A model generated the notes under the pieces. It was not told where the DNA came from. It was given only the letters and a program-made list of their open reading frames with translations, and searched no databases. A stretch of 64,000 bases of DNA, from NCBI GenBank assembly GCA_963205115.1, contig CAUJHV010000005.1:176876-240875 (forward strand), in the 5' to 3' direction. How positions within the stretch are numbered: position 1 is the stretch's first letter; every line of letters starts with the position of its first letter. Origin of the DNA: Pseudomonadota bacterium. Lineage in GTDB: Bacteria > Pseudomonadota > Gammaproteobacteria > Burkholderiales > Burkholderiaceae_C. Of this stretch, positions 40,638-48,696 are shown piece after piece. The translations under genes were made by a program, and so were the position numbers.

Positions 40638-40766
40638 GCCCAACGTAAAGATCCGTCGCATGTGGACGCGTGGCGCCAGGAGCGGACGACACCCAATGGC
40701 CGCTGGCCAGAGCCGGCTGCAAGTGGAGGTGCGCCGTAGCGCGTTGACGGCAGCGCCATGCCATGC
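40638..40766 (-). other. attC site, right core damaged
   Basis: GCCCAAC left core; right core GCCATGC instead of GTTAGGC. The arms follow the 129-bp consensus. A second, perfect GTTAGGC at 40813-40819 may mark a deleted neighbouring cassette. Confidence 0.65.
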
Positions 40767-40831
40767 CTCACCGCAACTCCAGGTGAATGGGAACTTTCCG
40801 CTTTACATCACTGTTAGGCATCAATGAGCGC

Positions 40832-41248
40832 TCAGCCATGGCGGCGACGCAGTTCAGTCACCGAACCCTTTACAAGCGCTTCGAGCGCACCGATGTCGAT
40901 CTCGGAAAGGCGCCGGATGTACAGGCAGGATTTGCCCATCTTGTGCTTGCCGAGCCGAGCCAGCAGGGCGGATTGATCGGCACCCTCTGCGACCAGGTAG
41001 ATCGCAACTTCGTTCTTCCGGGCAGCGAAGCCGGTCGCACAGGAGTCACCTTCACGGCCGCTCTCGTACTTGTAGTGATACTGGCCGAAGCCAACGATGC
41101 TGGCTCCCCACATCTTCGGCTGTTCTTGGGTCCACTTGGCCATGAGTCCGGCGAGTGCCTGGCAGTCAGCGCGCACAGCCACGTTCTCGACGGAAGCCAG
41201 GTGCGCCGCTACATCAGCTTCGGTCGCCTTCGTCTTGTTCTTGACCAT
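40832..41248 (-). CDS. DUF1801-domain protein
   Basis: A 138-residue DUF1801 protein: KATEADVAAHLASVENVAVRAD, MWGASIVGFGQYHYKYESG, ARKNEVAIYLV and GKHKMGKSCLYIRRLSEID. Function unknown. Second DUF1801 cassette in the array. Confidence 0.92.
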   Translation of the reverse strand: MVKNKTKATEADVAAHLASVENVAVRADCQALAGLMAKWTQEQPKMWGASIVGFGQYHYKYESGREGDSCATGFAARKNEVAIYLVAEGADQSALLARLGKHKMGKSCLYIRRLSEIDIGALEALVKGSVTELRRRHG

Positions 41249-41281
41249 CTTGCCTCCTGTCCGCTATTGGTCTCATGCACC

Positions 41282-41349
41282 GCCAAACGTATGGCTCAGC
41301 CGCGAGTGGAGGCCCGCCGTAGCGCGCAGGCTGCAGCACCATGTTGGAT
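41282..41349 (-). other. attC site collapsed to 68 bp
   Basis: GCCAAAC left, GTTGGAT right; CAGCCGCGAGTGG joins directly, as if the central hairpin between two GGCTGGCA-type arms was deleted. Confidence 0.65.
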
Positions 41350-41357
41350 GCCACTCC

Positions 41358-41738
41358 TCATTGCGCAAACCTGAACCGTACGACTGCCATCGCCGCGGCG
41401 AAGAGAAACCCATAGAGGAACCTGTCGATTCGCAATACGGACTCCCCGCGTCTGGCTCGCCAAGCGCCGATCGCGGACATGCAGCCACCAGCGACAAGCG
41501 GCGTGAGCATGAGGTTCGCGGTTCGTGGCCAACCGGCAGGGGTTAGATGGCTGGGTAGAACCAGCAGTGAAAGGCCTCCCCCAATAGCGCCAAACAGAGA
41601 GTACCCGACCGCTGCGATCCATGGGTTTGAGTCCCGCTGAAACGGCGCAGCGAAGGCACGGCAGCCGGCCTCAACCAAGGCCTCACCGACGACTTGAAAC
41701 AGAAACTCTCCAAATATCTCGATGATGGCTTCGATCAA
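41358..41738 (-). CDS. Membrane protein, unknown
   Basis: A 126-residue protein with about three hydrophobic segments (WIAAVGYSLFGAIGGGLSLLVL, LMLTPLVAGGCMSAIGAW, FLYGFLFAAAMAVVRF). TTG start at 41738 preceded by GGAG. No family name. Confidence 0.55.
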   Translation of the reverse strand: MIEAIIEIFGEFLFQVVGEALVEAGCRAFAAPFQRDSNPWIAAVGYSLFGAIGGGLSLLVLPSHLTPAGWPRTANLMLTPLVAGGCMSAIGAWRARRGESVLRIDRFLYGFLFAAAMAVVRFRFAQ

Positions 41739-41789
41739 GACTGTCTCCGGACTTCGACGCGCAGACGCGGCACTGTGGCTTGTTGTGGC

Positions 41790-41897
41790 ATCTAACGTAA
41801 AGCTCAGCCGCTCGGCCCGAACGGTGCATGATGACAATGGGTGCAGCGCGGGACAAATGCAATACCGCAGCGACTGGGCTCGAATGACGGGATAGGC
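41790..41897 (-). other. attC site, 108 bp
   Basis: ATCTAAC left and GATAGGC right; the GTAAAGCTCAGCCG arm is preserved, the centre is diverged. Confidence 0.6.
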
Positions 41898-41911
41898 CGC
41901 ACTTTATACGC

Positions 41912-42241
41912 TCAGTCGACGATGAACAATTTGGCACCCGACTGGGTGCTCGAGCGATGGGGTTCGGCGTTATCGGCAACCTGATAGCTCATACCAGGAC
42001 GAAGAACGAAAACTCGACCGTCCTTCAGCTCTGTTGAGAGCTCGCCCTCCAGGCATAGTAGGAAATGCCCTTTTATACACCAGTGGTCGGCGAGATAGCC
42101 CGGGGTGTACTCAACCATTCGGACACGGACTTCTCCGAAGTTTCGTGTTCTCCAGTACGCAGTACCGACTTCACCTTTGTGTTCGGTTCTCTCAACTTTG
42201 GACCAATCCGTGGTTCCGAACGGCAAGTCTGCAATTTTCAT
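41912..42241 (-). CDS. Cupin-fold protein with D-H-W-C motif
   Basis: A 109-residue single cupin domain: MKIADLPFGTTDWSKVERTE, YTPGYLADHWCIKGHFLLCL, EGELSTELKDGR and FVLRPGMSYQVADN. The DHWC motif marks a small family of cupin-fold proteins of unknown function. Metal ligands are likely the two histidines. Confidence 0.85.
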   Translation of the reverse strand: MKIADLPFGTTDWSKVERTEHKGEVGTAYWRTRNFGEVRVRMVEYTPGYLADHWCIKGHFLLCLEGELSTELKDGRVFVLRPGMSYQVADNAEPHRSSTQSGAKLFIVD

Positions 42242-42412
42242 ATGGCACTCCGGCGCGGAGCGTAGGCTGGCATCTGCCGATTCTGCGCCATGCTGCGCGT
42301 CCCGCGGTGGACGTGCCTTACCTTCCTTGAGCAAGACCCACGGACCACGCTCCAGAGCACGCGGTCAGAGCGCCTGATGTATGCGGCAACGCGGCGCAGT
42401 GGAATTCATGAC

Positions 42413-42443
42413 GCCCAATGTTCGACGTACGGCGGGGTTGCGC
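42413..42443 (-). other. attC site collapsed to 31 bp
   Basis: GCCCAAT and GTTGCGC enclose only GTTCGACGTACGGCGGG; the whole central hairpin is lost. Confidence 0.5.
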
Positions 42444-42444
42444 G

Positions 42445-43002
42445 TCAGTGCGTACGACGCCATGCTGTAGCCAAGGTCCAAACGGGACCAAAGAAGAACC
42501 AAAGCACGATGCAGCCGAACGCATGCTTGTGCCACGCCAGCAATGGCTCCGCGGCCTCGCCCGCACCAAAGGCCAGGACGAGCGCTTCGACAAGGGCCAT
42601 GGTGATGATGCAGGCCAGTATGCTCCGCACCCAGAGGCTCATTTCATGGCGGACCGCGGGCCAGCCCCGTGACGGAGGCTTCAACGGCGCCGGGCCAGCA
42701 GCGAACCGGTGGGCAAATTGGGCATCAGCCCATTTGACTGCCATCGCGCCAAAGGCGACAGTAAAGCCGACATAGGCTGCAGCCAGACCGTGCGCGAAAG
42801 TGGCTATCGCTCCTGCGCGCAAGTCCATTGCAGTGAAGGCCAGGAGAAGCACATCGATGAGCGGCAAGCAGAAGAGCAGTATGCGGCTCACCCGTTCTTT
42901 GCGAAAAAGGTAGCGAAGCGCAAGGGCTAGCAGCAAGATGAGCCAGAAGCCAACCTCGCATGCAACGATCAGACCGTAGAGTAAGTAGGGCTCTTGTGGC
43001 AT
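42445..43002 (-). CDS. Membrane protein, unknown
   Basis: A 185-residue inner-membrane protein with four to five hydrophobic segments (LIVACEVGFWLILLLALALR, ILLFCLPLIDVLLLAF, GLAAAYVGFTVAFGAMAV). ATG at 43002. No family recognised. Confidence 0.65.
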   Translation of the reverse strand: MPQEPYLLYGLIVACEVGFWLILLLALALRYLFRKERVSRILLFCLPLIDVLLLAFTAMDLRAGAIATFAHGLAAAYVGFTVAFGAMAVKWADAQFAHRFAAGPAPLKPPSRGWPAVRHEMSLWVRSILACIITMALVEALVLAFGAGEAAEPLLAWHKHAFGCIVLWFFFGPVWTLATAWRRTH

Positions 43003-43024
43003 GCCTCTGCGACGTGTTTCCGAC

Positions 43025-43062
43025 CCTTGACGTAATGCTCCGCCGCGCGCAGAGGGTTGGGC
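43025..43062 (-). other. attC site collapsed to 38 bp
   Basis: CCTTGAC and GTTGGGC (43056-43062) enclose GTAATGCTCCGCCGCGCGC; the centre of the palindrome is gone. Confidence 0.55.
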
Positions 43063-43082
43063 GTCAGATTCTCCCGGTAGGC

Positions 43083-43502
43083 TCAGGAATCCCGCCGAGG
43101 TACAAACGCTGTGACGGTGGCGTGCACCGCGAGTTTCCCGTCGGAACCCCACAGCTTGGCCTCAAGGAACACGAGCTGCCTGCCAGCCTTGATGATGGAT
43201 GCTTCGCCACGTGACTCACCCAGCACCATTGGTGCCACGAACGTGCTCTTGATCTCAACCGTGGGCAGCCAAGCTCGTGTCTTGGCAAAAGCGGCAACGG
43301 AGACCAGAGCATCGACCATGGCAACGGCGAAGCCGCCCTGAACATAGCCGTGGTAGTTCTCGAAGGCCGGTTGAGGTGCGAAGCGAAGAACTACGCGACC
43401 GGCGTCGAAGTCGGCCTCCTCCACCGAGAAGGGAATAAGCATCGCACAATCAGATGCGGGCTGACTGTCCAGGAGGGCTTGAAGCTCAGCGGCCTTCGAC
43501 AT
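43083..43502 (-). CDS. PaaI-type hotdog thioesterase
   Basis: A 139-residue hotdog-fold protein: NYHGYVQGGFAVAMVDALVSVAA (catalytic-helix region), VEIKSTFVAPMVLGE and GRQLVFLEAKLWGSDGKLAVH. Likely hydrolyses an acyl-CoA or aryl-CoA thioester. One of few cassettes with an assignable enzyme class. Confidence 0.9.
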   Translation of the reverse strand: MSKAAELQALLDSQPASDCAMLIPFSVEEADFDAGRVVLRFAPQPAFENYHGYVQGGFAVAMVDALVSVAAFAKTRAWLPTVEIKSTFVAPMVLGESRGEASIIKAGRQLVFLEAKLWGSDGKLAVHATVTAFVPRRDS

Positions 43503-43517
43503 GGTGGTGATTCTGAC

Positions 43518-43603
43518 GCCTACGTTCGACGTACGGGGCCTCTTGCGGCTTGCCGCAAGAGGCCCCCTTGACGCCGCGCGTCGGCTTCAGCGTCATCTGA
43601 GGC
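43518..43603 (-). other. attC site, 86 bp, with perfect 15-bp hairpin
   Basis: Left GCCTACG and right TCTGAGGC are both altered. The centre (43535-43566) is a perfect hairpin of GGGGCCTCTTGCGGC with a TT loop, which could also act as a terminator. Confidence 0.6.
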
Positions 43604-43613
43604 GTTGCTCGAT

Positions 43614-44003
43614 TCATGATGCAATCTCGATGCGATTCCCGTCGGGGTCCAGAACCACGCTCTCGTAGTATCCGTCACCCGTCCGGCGCGGGCCGTCCAG
43701 GACCGGGAACCCGTCTTCCCTCATTCGCTGCGTCAGTTCGTCTACAAGGGCGTCCGATCCCACCGACATCGCAAAATGGGTCAAGCCCATCCGCTCCGCA
43801 CCCGATTCGATGAGCAACGGCGAGAGCCGTGTGGTCTTCATAACCTCGATCCTTGCTCCCTCGGGAAAGCTCAGGAAGCAAGACTCAAAGCCCTTTGTCG
43901 CATTCACGTACCGCTGCCCAGCGTTTGCGCCGAAGTACTTGATATAGAACCCCAAGCATCGATCGAGATCCGAAGTCCACAGGGCAATGTGCTCGATTCG
44001 CAT
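43614..44003 (-). CDS. VOC family protein
   Basis: A 129-residue glyoxalase-like protein: MRIEHIALWTSDLDRCLGFY, GARIEVMKT, MGLTHFAMSVGS and the closing YYESVVLDPDGNRIEIAS with metal-ligand glutamate. Confidence 0.93.
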   Translation of the reverse strand: MRIEHIALWTSDLDRCLGFYIKYFGANAGQRYVNATKGFESCFLSFPEGARIEVMKTTRLSPLLIESGAERMGLTHFAMSVGSDALVDELTQRMREDGFPVLDGPRRTGDGYYESVVLDPDGNRIEIAS

Positions 44004-44052
44004 GTCGATGTGCCTTCCGAGGATCCGATGGGATACAGCAGCAGTCTGCAAC

Positions 44053-44181
44053 GCCCGACGTTCGCGCTAAGCAGTCCGCAAAGGCAGACGGCGCTTGGCC
44101 CCGCAAGGCGGGATGCCACAGGCGCCTGGAGCGGCCAAGCAAAGGCCGCCGCAGCGGGTCAGCTTCAGCGAGGAGTCAGGC
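44053..44181 (-). other. attC site, 129 bp
   Basis: GCCCGAC left, GTCAGGC right (44175-44181); arms GTTCGCGCTAAGC and GCAGCGGGTCAGCTTCAGCG are of the GTAAGC-type class. Confidence 0.75.
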
Positions 44182-44202
44182 CGCCATCGGAAAGCCACGC
44201 TG

Positions 44203-44625
44203 CTAGGGCTCCCAGTACTCACCGGCACGGTAGTTGCCGAAGTACCAGACGTGGTTTTCCAGATCGAGGACTTCGTATCCTCTGGCGCCGTAGTCTTCTG
44301 TTCGAAGTTCGCGAATGACCCTTGCGCCTGCCGCGACGGCAACCTTGTAGTGCGCATCTGGATCCTCAACGAAGACGTTCAGGGCCTGGCACACGCCAGG
44401 CATTCCGATTGGACTGAGGCGGCCTTGTTCAGGCTTTGCTGAACCCACCATTACCACGCCTGTGCCCAGGCTCAGCTCCGAGTGCTCGATACTGCCGCCT
44501 TCTCCAGTTACGACGAATCGCTTCACGAAGCCAAAGGCTGTGCAAAGCCACTCGATAGCGGCTGCCGCGTTGTTGTAGCTGATGCTCGGATAGATGTCTG
44601 AGGGGCTGCGGTACGCGTTTGGCAT
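44203..44625 (-). CDS. VOC family protein, PhnB-like
   Basis: A 140-residue glyoxalase-like protein with the PhnB-type start IYPSISYNNAAAAIEWLCTAFGF, then QALNVFVEDPDAHYK and the end YGARGYEVLDLENHVWYFG. Possibly binds a small metabolite; no activity assigned. Confidence 0.9.
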   Translation of the reverse strand: MPNAYRSPSDIYPSISYNNAAAAIEWLCTAFGFVKRFVVTGEGGSIEHSELSLGTGVVMVGSAKPEQGRLSPIGMPGVCQALNVFVEDPDAHYKVAVAAGARVIRELRTEDYGARGYEVLDLENHVWYFGNYRAGEYWEP

Positions 44626-44667
44626 CAGGTGACTCCGGCTTCGATGTGAGAGAGCGTTGCCTTTGCG

Positions 44668-44793
44668 GTCTGACGCAGAGGCAAACGGACCGTGGAGATG
44701 AGGCGCCCTGGTCGCCAGGTGCATGATCGACAATGAGCGCCTCGCGGCCCGGGTCCCTTACCGCTGCGGATCCGGCTGATCGACATGTCAGGC
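44668..44793 (-). other. attC site, degenerate 126 bp
   Basis: GTCTGAC left and GTCAGGC right (44787-44793). The inner arms differ from the other classes. Confidence 0.6.
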
Positions 44794-44794
44794 C

Positions 44795-45256
44795 TCAGAT
44801 CCATCTGCGCACGGTTGCCAGGTACTGCTGGTATGGCTGCCCGAACTTTGACAACAGGGCCTTCTCTTCAGGCTTGATCTGGAACTCAGTGATGTACGCA
44901 ATGAAGAGAACCGGACCCAACAACGCTGCGGGAGAGGCAAGGTAGATCGCCCACGACAGCAGTGCGAGCATCATTCCGACGTACATCGGGTTTCGGGTAA
45001 CTTTGTACACACCCGTGATCACGAGTGAGCTGGCGCGTTCAGGCCGTAGCGGATTGACCGTGGTCTTGGCCCTGCGGAAGGCGACTGTGCCTGCGACGCC
45101 GAACGACATGCCCGCTATCCCGACGCAGACCGTAAGTGCGATTCGGAGTGCAGCCTGAATTTCGATTCTGGGCAGGAGATGCGACAGCCCCCACATGAGC
45201 AGTACAAGCAGTAGCGCAACAGCCGGCGGCGGGATCTTGTGTTCGAGCGAGCGCAT
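44795..45256 (-). CDS. ICMT/PEMT-like membrane methyltransferase
   Basis: A 153-residue membrane protein with four hydrophobic segments and the isoprenylcysteine carboxyl methyltransferase-like signature (TGVYKVTRNPMYVGMMLALL, then KPEEKALLSKFGQPYQQYL). Such proteins methylate lipids or prenylcysteine analogues with SAM; the bacterial substrates are mostly unknown. Confidence 0.9.
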   Translation of the reverse strand: MRSLEHKIPPPAVALLLVLLMWGLSHLLPRIEIQAALRIALTVCVGIAGMSFGVAGTVAFRRAKTTVNPLRPERASSLVITGVYKVTRNPMYVGMMLALLSWAIYLASPAALLGPVLFIAYITEFQIKPEEKALLSKFGQPYQQYLATVRRWI

Positions 45257-45269
45257 AGCGTTCTCTGAG

Positions 45270-45398
45270 GCCTGACGTAAAGCTCAGCCGCATGCGGAGG
45301 CATGACGACAGGAGCGGCCAGCAAAGAAAGGGCGAAGCCCATTGCCAGCCGCGAGTGGCGGCACGCCGTTTCGGGTCGGCCGCAGCGCCATGTCAGGC
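45270..45398 (-). other. attC site, 129 bp
   Basis: GCCTGAC left, GTCAGGC right; AGCTCAGCCGCATGCGGAGG and CCGCGAGTGGCGGCACGCCG follow the main class. Confidence 0.8.
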
Positions 45399-45413
45399 GG
45401 CAGACCTCTCGCG

Positions 45414-45662
45414 CTAGCGGCGATTACGTGGATGCTGACTTGCGAGACGCTCATTGCCGCGCTTGTAGTTTCCCGTGAGCCTGGCCATGAGTTGCTGTGC
45501 TTGCGCTTCATCACCAGCATCGACCTCGGCCAGGAAGTCGTCGGCGTCGTGACCACGCAGTGTGGCCGCGAGTCTTCCTTGATGAAGGATCTCAACGCCA
45601 CCTCCTTTCCGCGAGCGGTACGTGAAACCCAGGTCGCTTGCGTCGCCCTCAGGATGTTTCAC
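45414..45662 (-). CDS. Small hypothetical cassette protein (82 aa)
   Basis: GTG start; sequence GFTYRSRKGGGVEILHQGRLA then an acidic helix (HDADDFLAEVDAGDEAQAQQ). Soluble, small and without known domain. Position between two attC sites supports it as the cargo. Confidence 0.55.
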   Translation of the reverse strand: MKHPEGDASDLGFTYRSRKGGGVEILHQGRLAATLRGHDADDFLAEVDAGDEAQAQQLMARLTGNYKRGNERLASQHPRNRR

Positions 45663-45765
45663 TGTTCAGTCCATTCAGATGGTTCTGAGAATGCTTGAAA
45701 CTCGGTTCTCATTGCGCGTCGCACACTGGTGCTCTCGTAACAGGCAACATACGCTGCATTCTGCT

Positions 45766-45894
45766 GCATGACCTTCGCGCCAAGCTGCCCGCGGAGGCAG
45801 GCGCTGTATGCCTGGTTCGCGATGATGCACCATGTGCCGCGGACCAGCCTGACAGCGCTTGCCGCAGCGGGTCAGCGTGAGAACGGGGTTAAGC
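45766..45894 (-). other. attC site, GTAAGC class, degenerate
   Basis: GCATGAC left and GTTAAGC right (45888-45894); arms AAGCTGCCCGCGGAGGC and GCCGCAGCGGGTCAGCGTGAG. Carries the stop of the next gene. Confidence 0.65.
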
Positions 45895-46437
45895 GTGCCT
45901 TGCAAGCAAGCGCTCCAGCGTAACGATACTCCGGCTGGTGAACGGAACACCCGTGACCTGCTCCAGTAGCCGGTTAGGGCTCCCCGGACCTGACATGATC
46001 TTGCGTGTGATACTCAAGGCGTTGCCACTCTCAAGCCAGAGCACCTCCGCGTCGCGCCTAGGGTTTGCAAACGGTGCAGGCGGTGATTCAGCCACCTCCG
46101 AGCAAGCAAACGATACGGTCAGCTCATGAACGAGCGCAGGGTTGGTTCCTTCAAAGATTCTCTCGAACGGCAGTGTTGCCAGTTGCTTGAGGGGTCGTAC
46201 GCAGCCCGGCTCAACTAACCCACAGTCGGCTCTGAGGCTCAAGGTGGCGATACTCAGAATGGCCTGAGCGCACCGCAAGGTGCGCGCCTCGAACACGAGA
46301 GTGCCGTTCGCCTGAAAGTTGGCGGCGCTCAGCCCGCCCGCAGCGACGAACGCTGACTCGAACTGCAGCTTCGTGGGCGAGCCAGGGCGGCCCAGGTTGG
46401 TATTGCGGAAGAACGCTGCAAACTTCGCCACCGGCAC
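45889..46437 (-). CDS. Hypothetical cassette protein
   Basis: About 182 residues from a GTG at 46437 (PVAKFAAFFRNTNLGRPGSP). Contains FESAFVAAGGLSAANFQANG and several cysteines; no membrane segment, no known domain. The frame extends upstream through the attC, which is read-through. A second GTG lies two codons further in. Confidence 0.5.
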   Translation of the reverse strand: MPVAKFAAFFRNTNLGRPGSPTKLQFESAFVAAGGLSAANFQANGTLVFEARTLRCAQAILSIATLSLRADCGLVEPGCVRPLKQLATLPFERIFEGTNPALVHELTVSFACSEVAESPPAPFANPRRDAEVLWLESGNALSITRKIMSGPGSPNRLLEQVTGVPFTSRSIVTLERLLARHA

Positions 46438-46566
46438 GCCTAATGCAAAACCCAGCCGCGCACGGAGGCGCGACGACGGGAGCGACAGGCACAGAATGGC
46501 CAAAGGCCATTGCCAGCCGAGAGTGGCGGCACGCCGTAGCGCGTGGGCTGCAGCGACATGCTAGGC
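46438..46566 (-). other. attC site, 129 bp, both cores mutated
   Basis: GCCTAAT left and GCTAGGC right (46560-46566); the ATGGCCAAAGGCCAT centre and CGAGAGTGGCGGCACGCCG arm are preserved. It is the only attC left for the OXA-GNAT pair. Confidence 0.75.
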
Positions 46567-46567
46567 G

Positions 46568-47047
46568 TCAATGCGATTGCAGCTGCTTGAGCATGTTGAG
46601 GCTTGCCACCTGGTACCCGAGAGACCTGTACAGAGCCTGGGCGCCCACGTTCTGATTGAACACGTGCAGCCCAATGCTCAGGAGCCCCAGGGATCGAACG
46701 ATCGGCTCCAACAATTCGAATGCCGCTCGCGCGTGGCCCCGTCGCTGGTGCTCGGCCAGGACCTCCACGTCGTACACGAACGCAGACTTGATGCCGTTCT
46801 TCTCGACCACTGCGAACCAGATAACGCCCACCGACTTGGCCTGGTCTTCATCTCGGATCTCGTAGACGTAGTTGTCAGGCGTGCTCAGACCCTGCGGCAG
46901 GCTCTGATCGAAGTCGGCAAGAGCTCGATCAAATGCATGCTCGGTCGGCCATCGTCCGGAAGCGATGTTGTCTTCGGCGTATCCGCGTGCCGACGCCAAG
47001 CGGTACGCGTTGAAGGCCGACTGGGACATTGGACGTAGGGAGGTCAT
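46568..47047 (-). CDS. GNAT family N-acetyltransferase
   Basis: A 159-residue acetyltransferase: YVYEIRDEDQAKSVGVIWF, the acetyl-CoA loop VLAEHQRRGHARAAFELLE and LHVFNQNVGAQALYRSLGYQ. Start ATG at 47047 with AGGGAGG upstream. Sits in the same cassette unit as the beta-lactamase gene because the attC between them is gone. Confidence 0.9.
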   Translation of the reverse strand: MTSLRPMSQSAFNAYRLASARGYAEDNIASGRWPTEHAFDRALADFDQSLPQGLSTPDNYVYEIRDEDQAKSVGVIWFAVVEKNGIKSAFVYDVEVLAEHQRRGHARAAFELLEPIVRSLGLLSIGLHVFNQNVGAQALYRSLGYQVASLNMLKQLQSH

Positions 47048-47054
47048 GGTTGAC

Positions 47055-47067
47055 CGACATGTTAGGT
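47055..47067 (-). other. attC remnant of the beta-lactamase cassette
   Basis: Only GACATGTTAGGT is left, the right end of an attC core (GTTAGGT, 47061-47067), between the beta-lactamase stop and the acetyltransferase start. Confidence 0.6.
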
Positions 47068-47081
47068 GTCAACGGGCAGGT

Positions 47082-47897
47082 TCACTCAGGCGGAAGCGCA
47101 CCAATGGATCGCAGGACTGCCTTTGCGATGCCCTGTCGCTTGCCAAGGTCCTCGGCGCGATTTGGCGTATCGATATTGAGGGCGAAGAAGACGGGACCCT
47201 CAGGCAATTCGACCCACCCGATCCACCAGCCATACCGACCTTCCCATCCTGTTTTCGCACGCAGTATCCAGTCATAGTCGGCCTCATTGATCATGAGGTC
47301 CTTCACGAGTCGCTGATGCTCGATGGGAAATGGAAGCTGGTTTCGATAGAGCTTGTTTAGGAAGGCAACCTGCTCTGTCGCAGAGATCCTCAGGTTCCCA
47401 TCTACCCAGTAGTCACCCGCCGATGCAGTGGGGTCTGCGTTGCCGTATTCGATCGAGGTCAGGTATCTTCTGGCCTGGCGTTCCCCGATTTGCTTGGCAA
47501 AGCGCTGATACACCCAAAGTGTGGAACTCCGCATGGCCGACCGAAGGTTCTGATCTTCGTTGTGGCCGGAGTAGGCGCGGGGCACTCCATCCCATTTGAA
47601 GGTTTGAAACTCGTCGTGAACCGCGCCGGCGTGCAGCGCAAACAGGGTGTGAGCAACCTTGAAAGTCGAGGCGGGCGAGTAGCGCACCTTCGCTCTATCC
47701 GCGTTGTAGACAAACGTGCCCTTGCTAGGTGTGCGTTCGTCGACCACGATGATCGTTCCAATCGCCTTTGCACGATCAAAGTGCTGCTTCCAGTCAGCCC
47801 GTTCCACAGCAGGTTCGGACGCATGGCTCGAACAGACAGACAGCGCGAATGCGACTACAGCCAGTAGCTTCCGTAGCTGGTTCATGCGAGAGTTCAT
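47082..47897 (-). CDS. Class D beta-lactamase, OXA-2-like
   Basis: A 271-residue periplasmic serine beta-lactamase with a signal peptide (QLRKLLAVVAFALSV, cleavage near SHA-SEP). Active-site motifs are PASTFKVAHTLFAL (S-x-x-K, carbamylated lysine), SSTLWVYQ (S-T-L where OXA-2 has S-T-V), EYGNADPT (Y-G-N) and AKTGWEGRYGWWIGW (K-T-G). From memory it is closely similar to OXA-2 over NLRSAM..STLWVY, KLYRNQLPFPIEHQRLVKDL and FALNIDTPNR. Spectrum cannot be predicted. A second ATG at 47885 is possible. Confidence 0.93.
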   Translation of the reverse strand: MNSRMNQLRKLLAVVAFALSVCSSHASEPAVERADWKQHFDRAKAIGTIIVVDERTPSKGTFVYNADRAKVRYSPASTFKVAHTLFALHAGAVHDEFQTFKWDGVPRAYSGHNEDQNLRSAMRSSTLWVYQRFAKQIGERQARRYLTSIEYGNADPTASAGDYWVDGNLRISATEQVAFLNKLYRNQLPFPIEHQRLVKDLMINEADYDWILRAKTGWEGRYGWWIGWVELPEGPVFFALNIDTPNRAEDLGKRQGIAKAVLRSIGALPPE

Positions 47898-47902
47898 TTG
47901 AC

Positions 47903-48031
47903 GCCCAACGTCAATCTCAGCCACACGCAACGGCGTGGCGCCGCGAGCGGCAGGCCCAGAATGGCCGAAGGCCTTGGCCGGCCGAGCGCGGTGCCACGCC
48001 GTTGCGTGTTGGCTGCAGCGTAACGTCAGGC
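47903..48031 (-). other. attC site, 129 bp
   Basis: GCCCAAC left, GTCAGGC right (48025-48031). Inner part CGGCAGGCCCAGAATGGCC and GGCCGGCCGAGCGCGGTGCC resembles the site at 53864 rather than the main class. Confidence 0.75.
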
Positions 48032-48107
48032 CACGCCAAGGGTTTCTTGCGAAACACGCAAGGATTCGCCGAACCGGAGCCTGCCCGGGCATGTGTGAAG
48101 ACCATGG

Positions 48108-48524
48108 CTACTCCGGCAACTCCGGAAACTGGGGTAAATCATCCGTGATCTCATGCCACGGTGCCTTGCTGCCAACGAACGCGTGGAAGCCAGGTTTCAC
48201 TCCGGGATCCTGATCAAGTGGTCCGAGGGGCATCCCGAGGACATCGGGTGTGGTGTCGAACTTCGTGAGGATCGGAGAGCCGCAGACGCTGCAAAACCCT
48301 CTATGGTTCCCTGGCGAGGACTCAAAATAGGTCAAGAGCTCCTCACCCCTCGTGAATCTGAAATCCGCTGCCTGGACGCGCGCTCGAGTTCGAAACGCCG
48401 CTCCCTGCGCCTTGCGACACATGGTGCAGTGGCAGTTCAGAGGCTGAGTCAACGGCCCCGTAAGCTCATAGGCGACAGCCGAGCAAAGGCAGCTTCCAGT
48501 CAGCACGCTGCATTCGTTGGTCAT
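48108..48524 (-). CDS. GFA-family protein (glutathione-dependent formaldehyde-activating fold)
   Basis: A 138-residue zinc protein: SCLCSAVAYEL, NCHCTMCRKAQG and FCSVCGSPIL give the three cysteine pairs of the GFA (CENP-V/GFA) fold. Probably binds zinc with sulfur ligands; whether it acts on S-hydroxymethylglutathione is not shown. Confidence 0.93.
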   Translation of the reverse strand: MTNECSVLTGSCLCSAVAYELTGPLTQPLNCHCTMCRKAQGAAFRTRARVQAADFRFTRGEELLTYFESSPGNHRGFCSVCGSPILTKFDTTPDVLGMPLGPLDQDPGVKPGFHAFVGSKAPWHEITDDLPQFPELPE

Positions 48525-48569
48525 GATGTGTAGAAGGCGTGTCGATGTGGGCACATGTGCGATGGCGTG

Positions 48570-48695
48570 GCCCCACGTTTGCGCTGAGGAGACCCCGGCG
48601 TCGGAGCGCTTGGGCGGCGAGGCCGATGATACGAACCGCGGCCTCGCGGCCCAAGCGCATAGCCGGCGGGGGTCTCCTCGAGCGACGGGTCAGGC
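48570..48695 (-). other. attC site, 126 bp
   Basis: GCCCCAC left (AAC lost) and GTCAGGC right. Strong palindrome GAGGAGACCCC/GGGGTCTCCTC and GCTTGGGC/GCCCAAGC. Confidence 0.75.
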
Positions 48696-48696
48696 G

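Noticed and set aside
47898..48092. Longer beta-lactamase starting at 48092
   Set aside because: The extra 65 codons run through the attC site at 47903-48031 and would bury the signal peptide.
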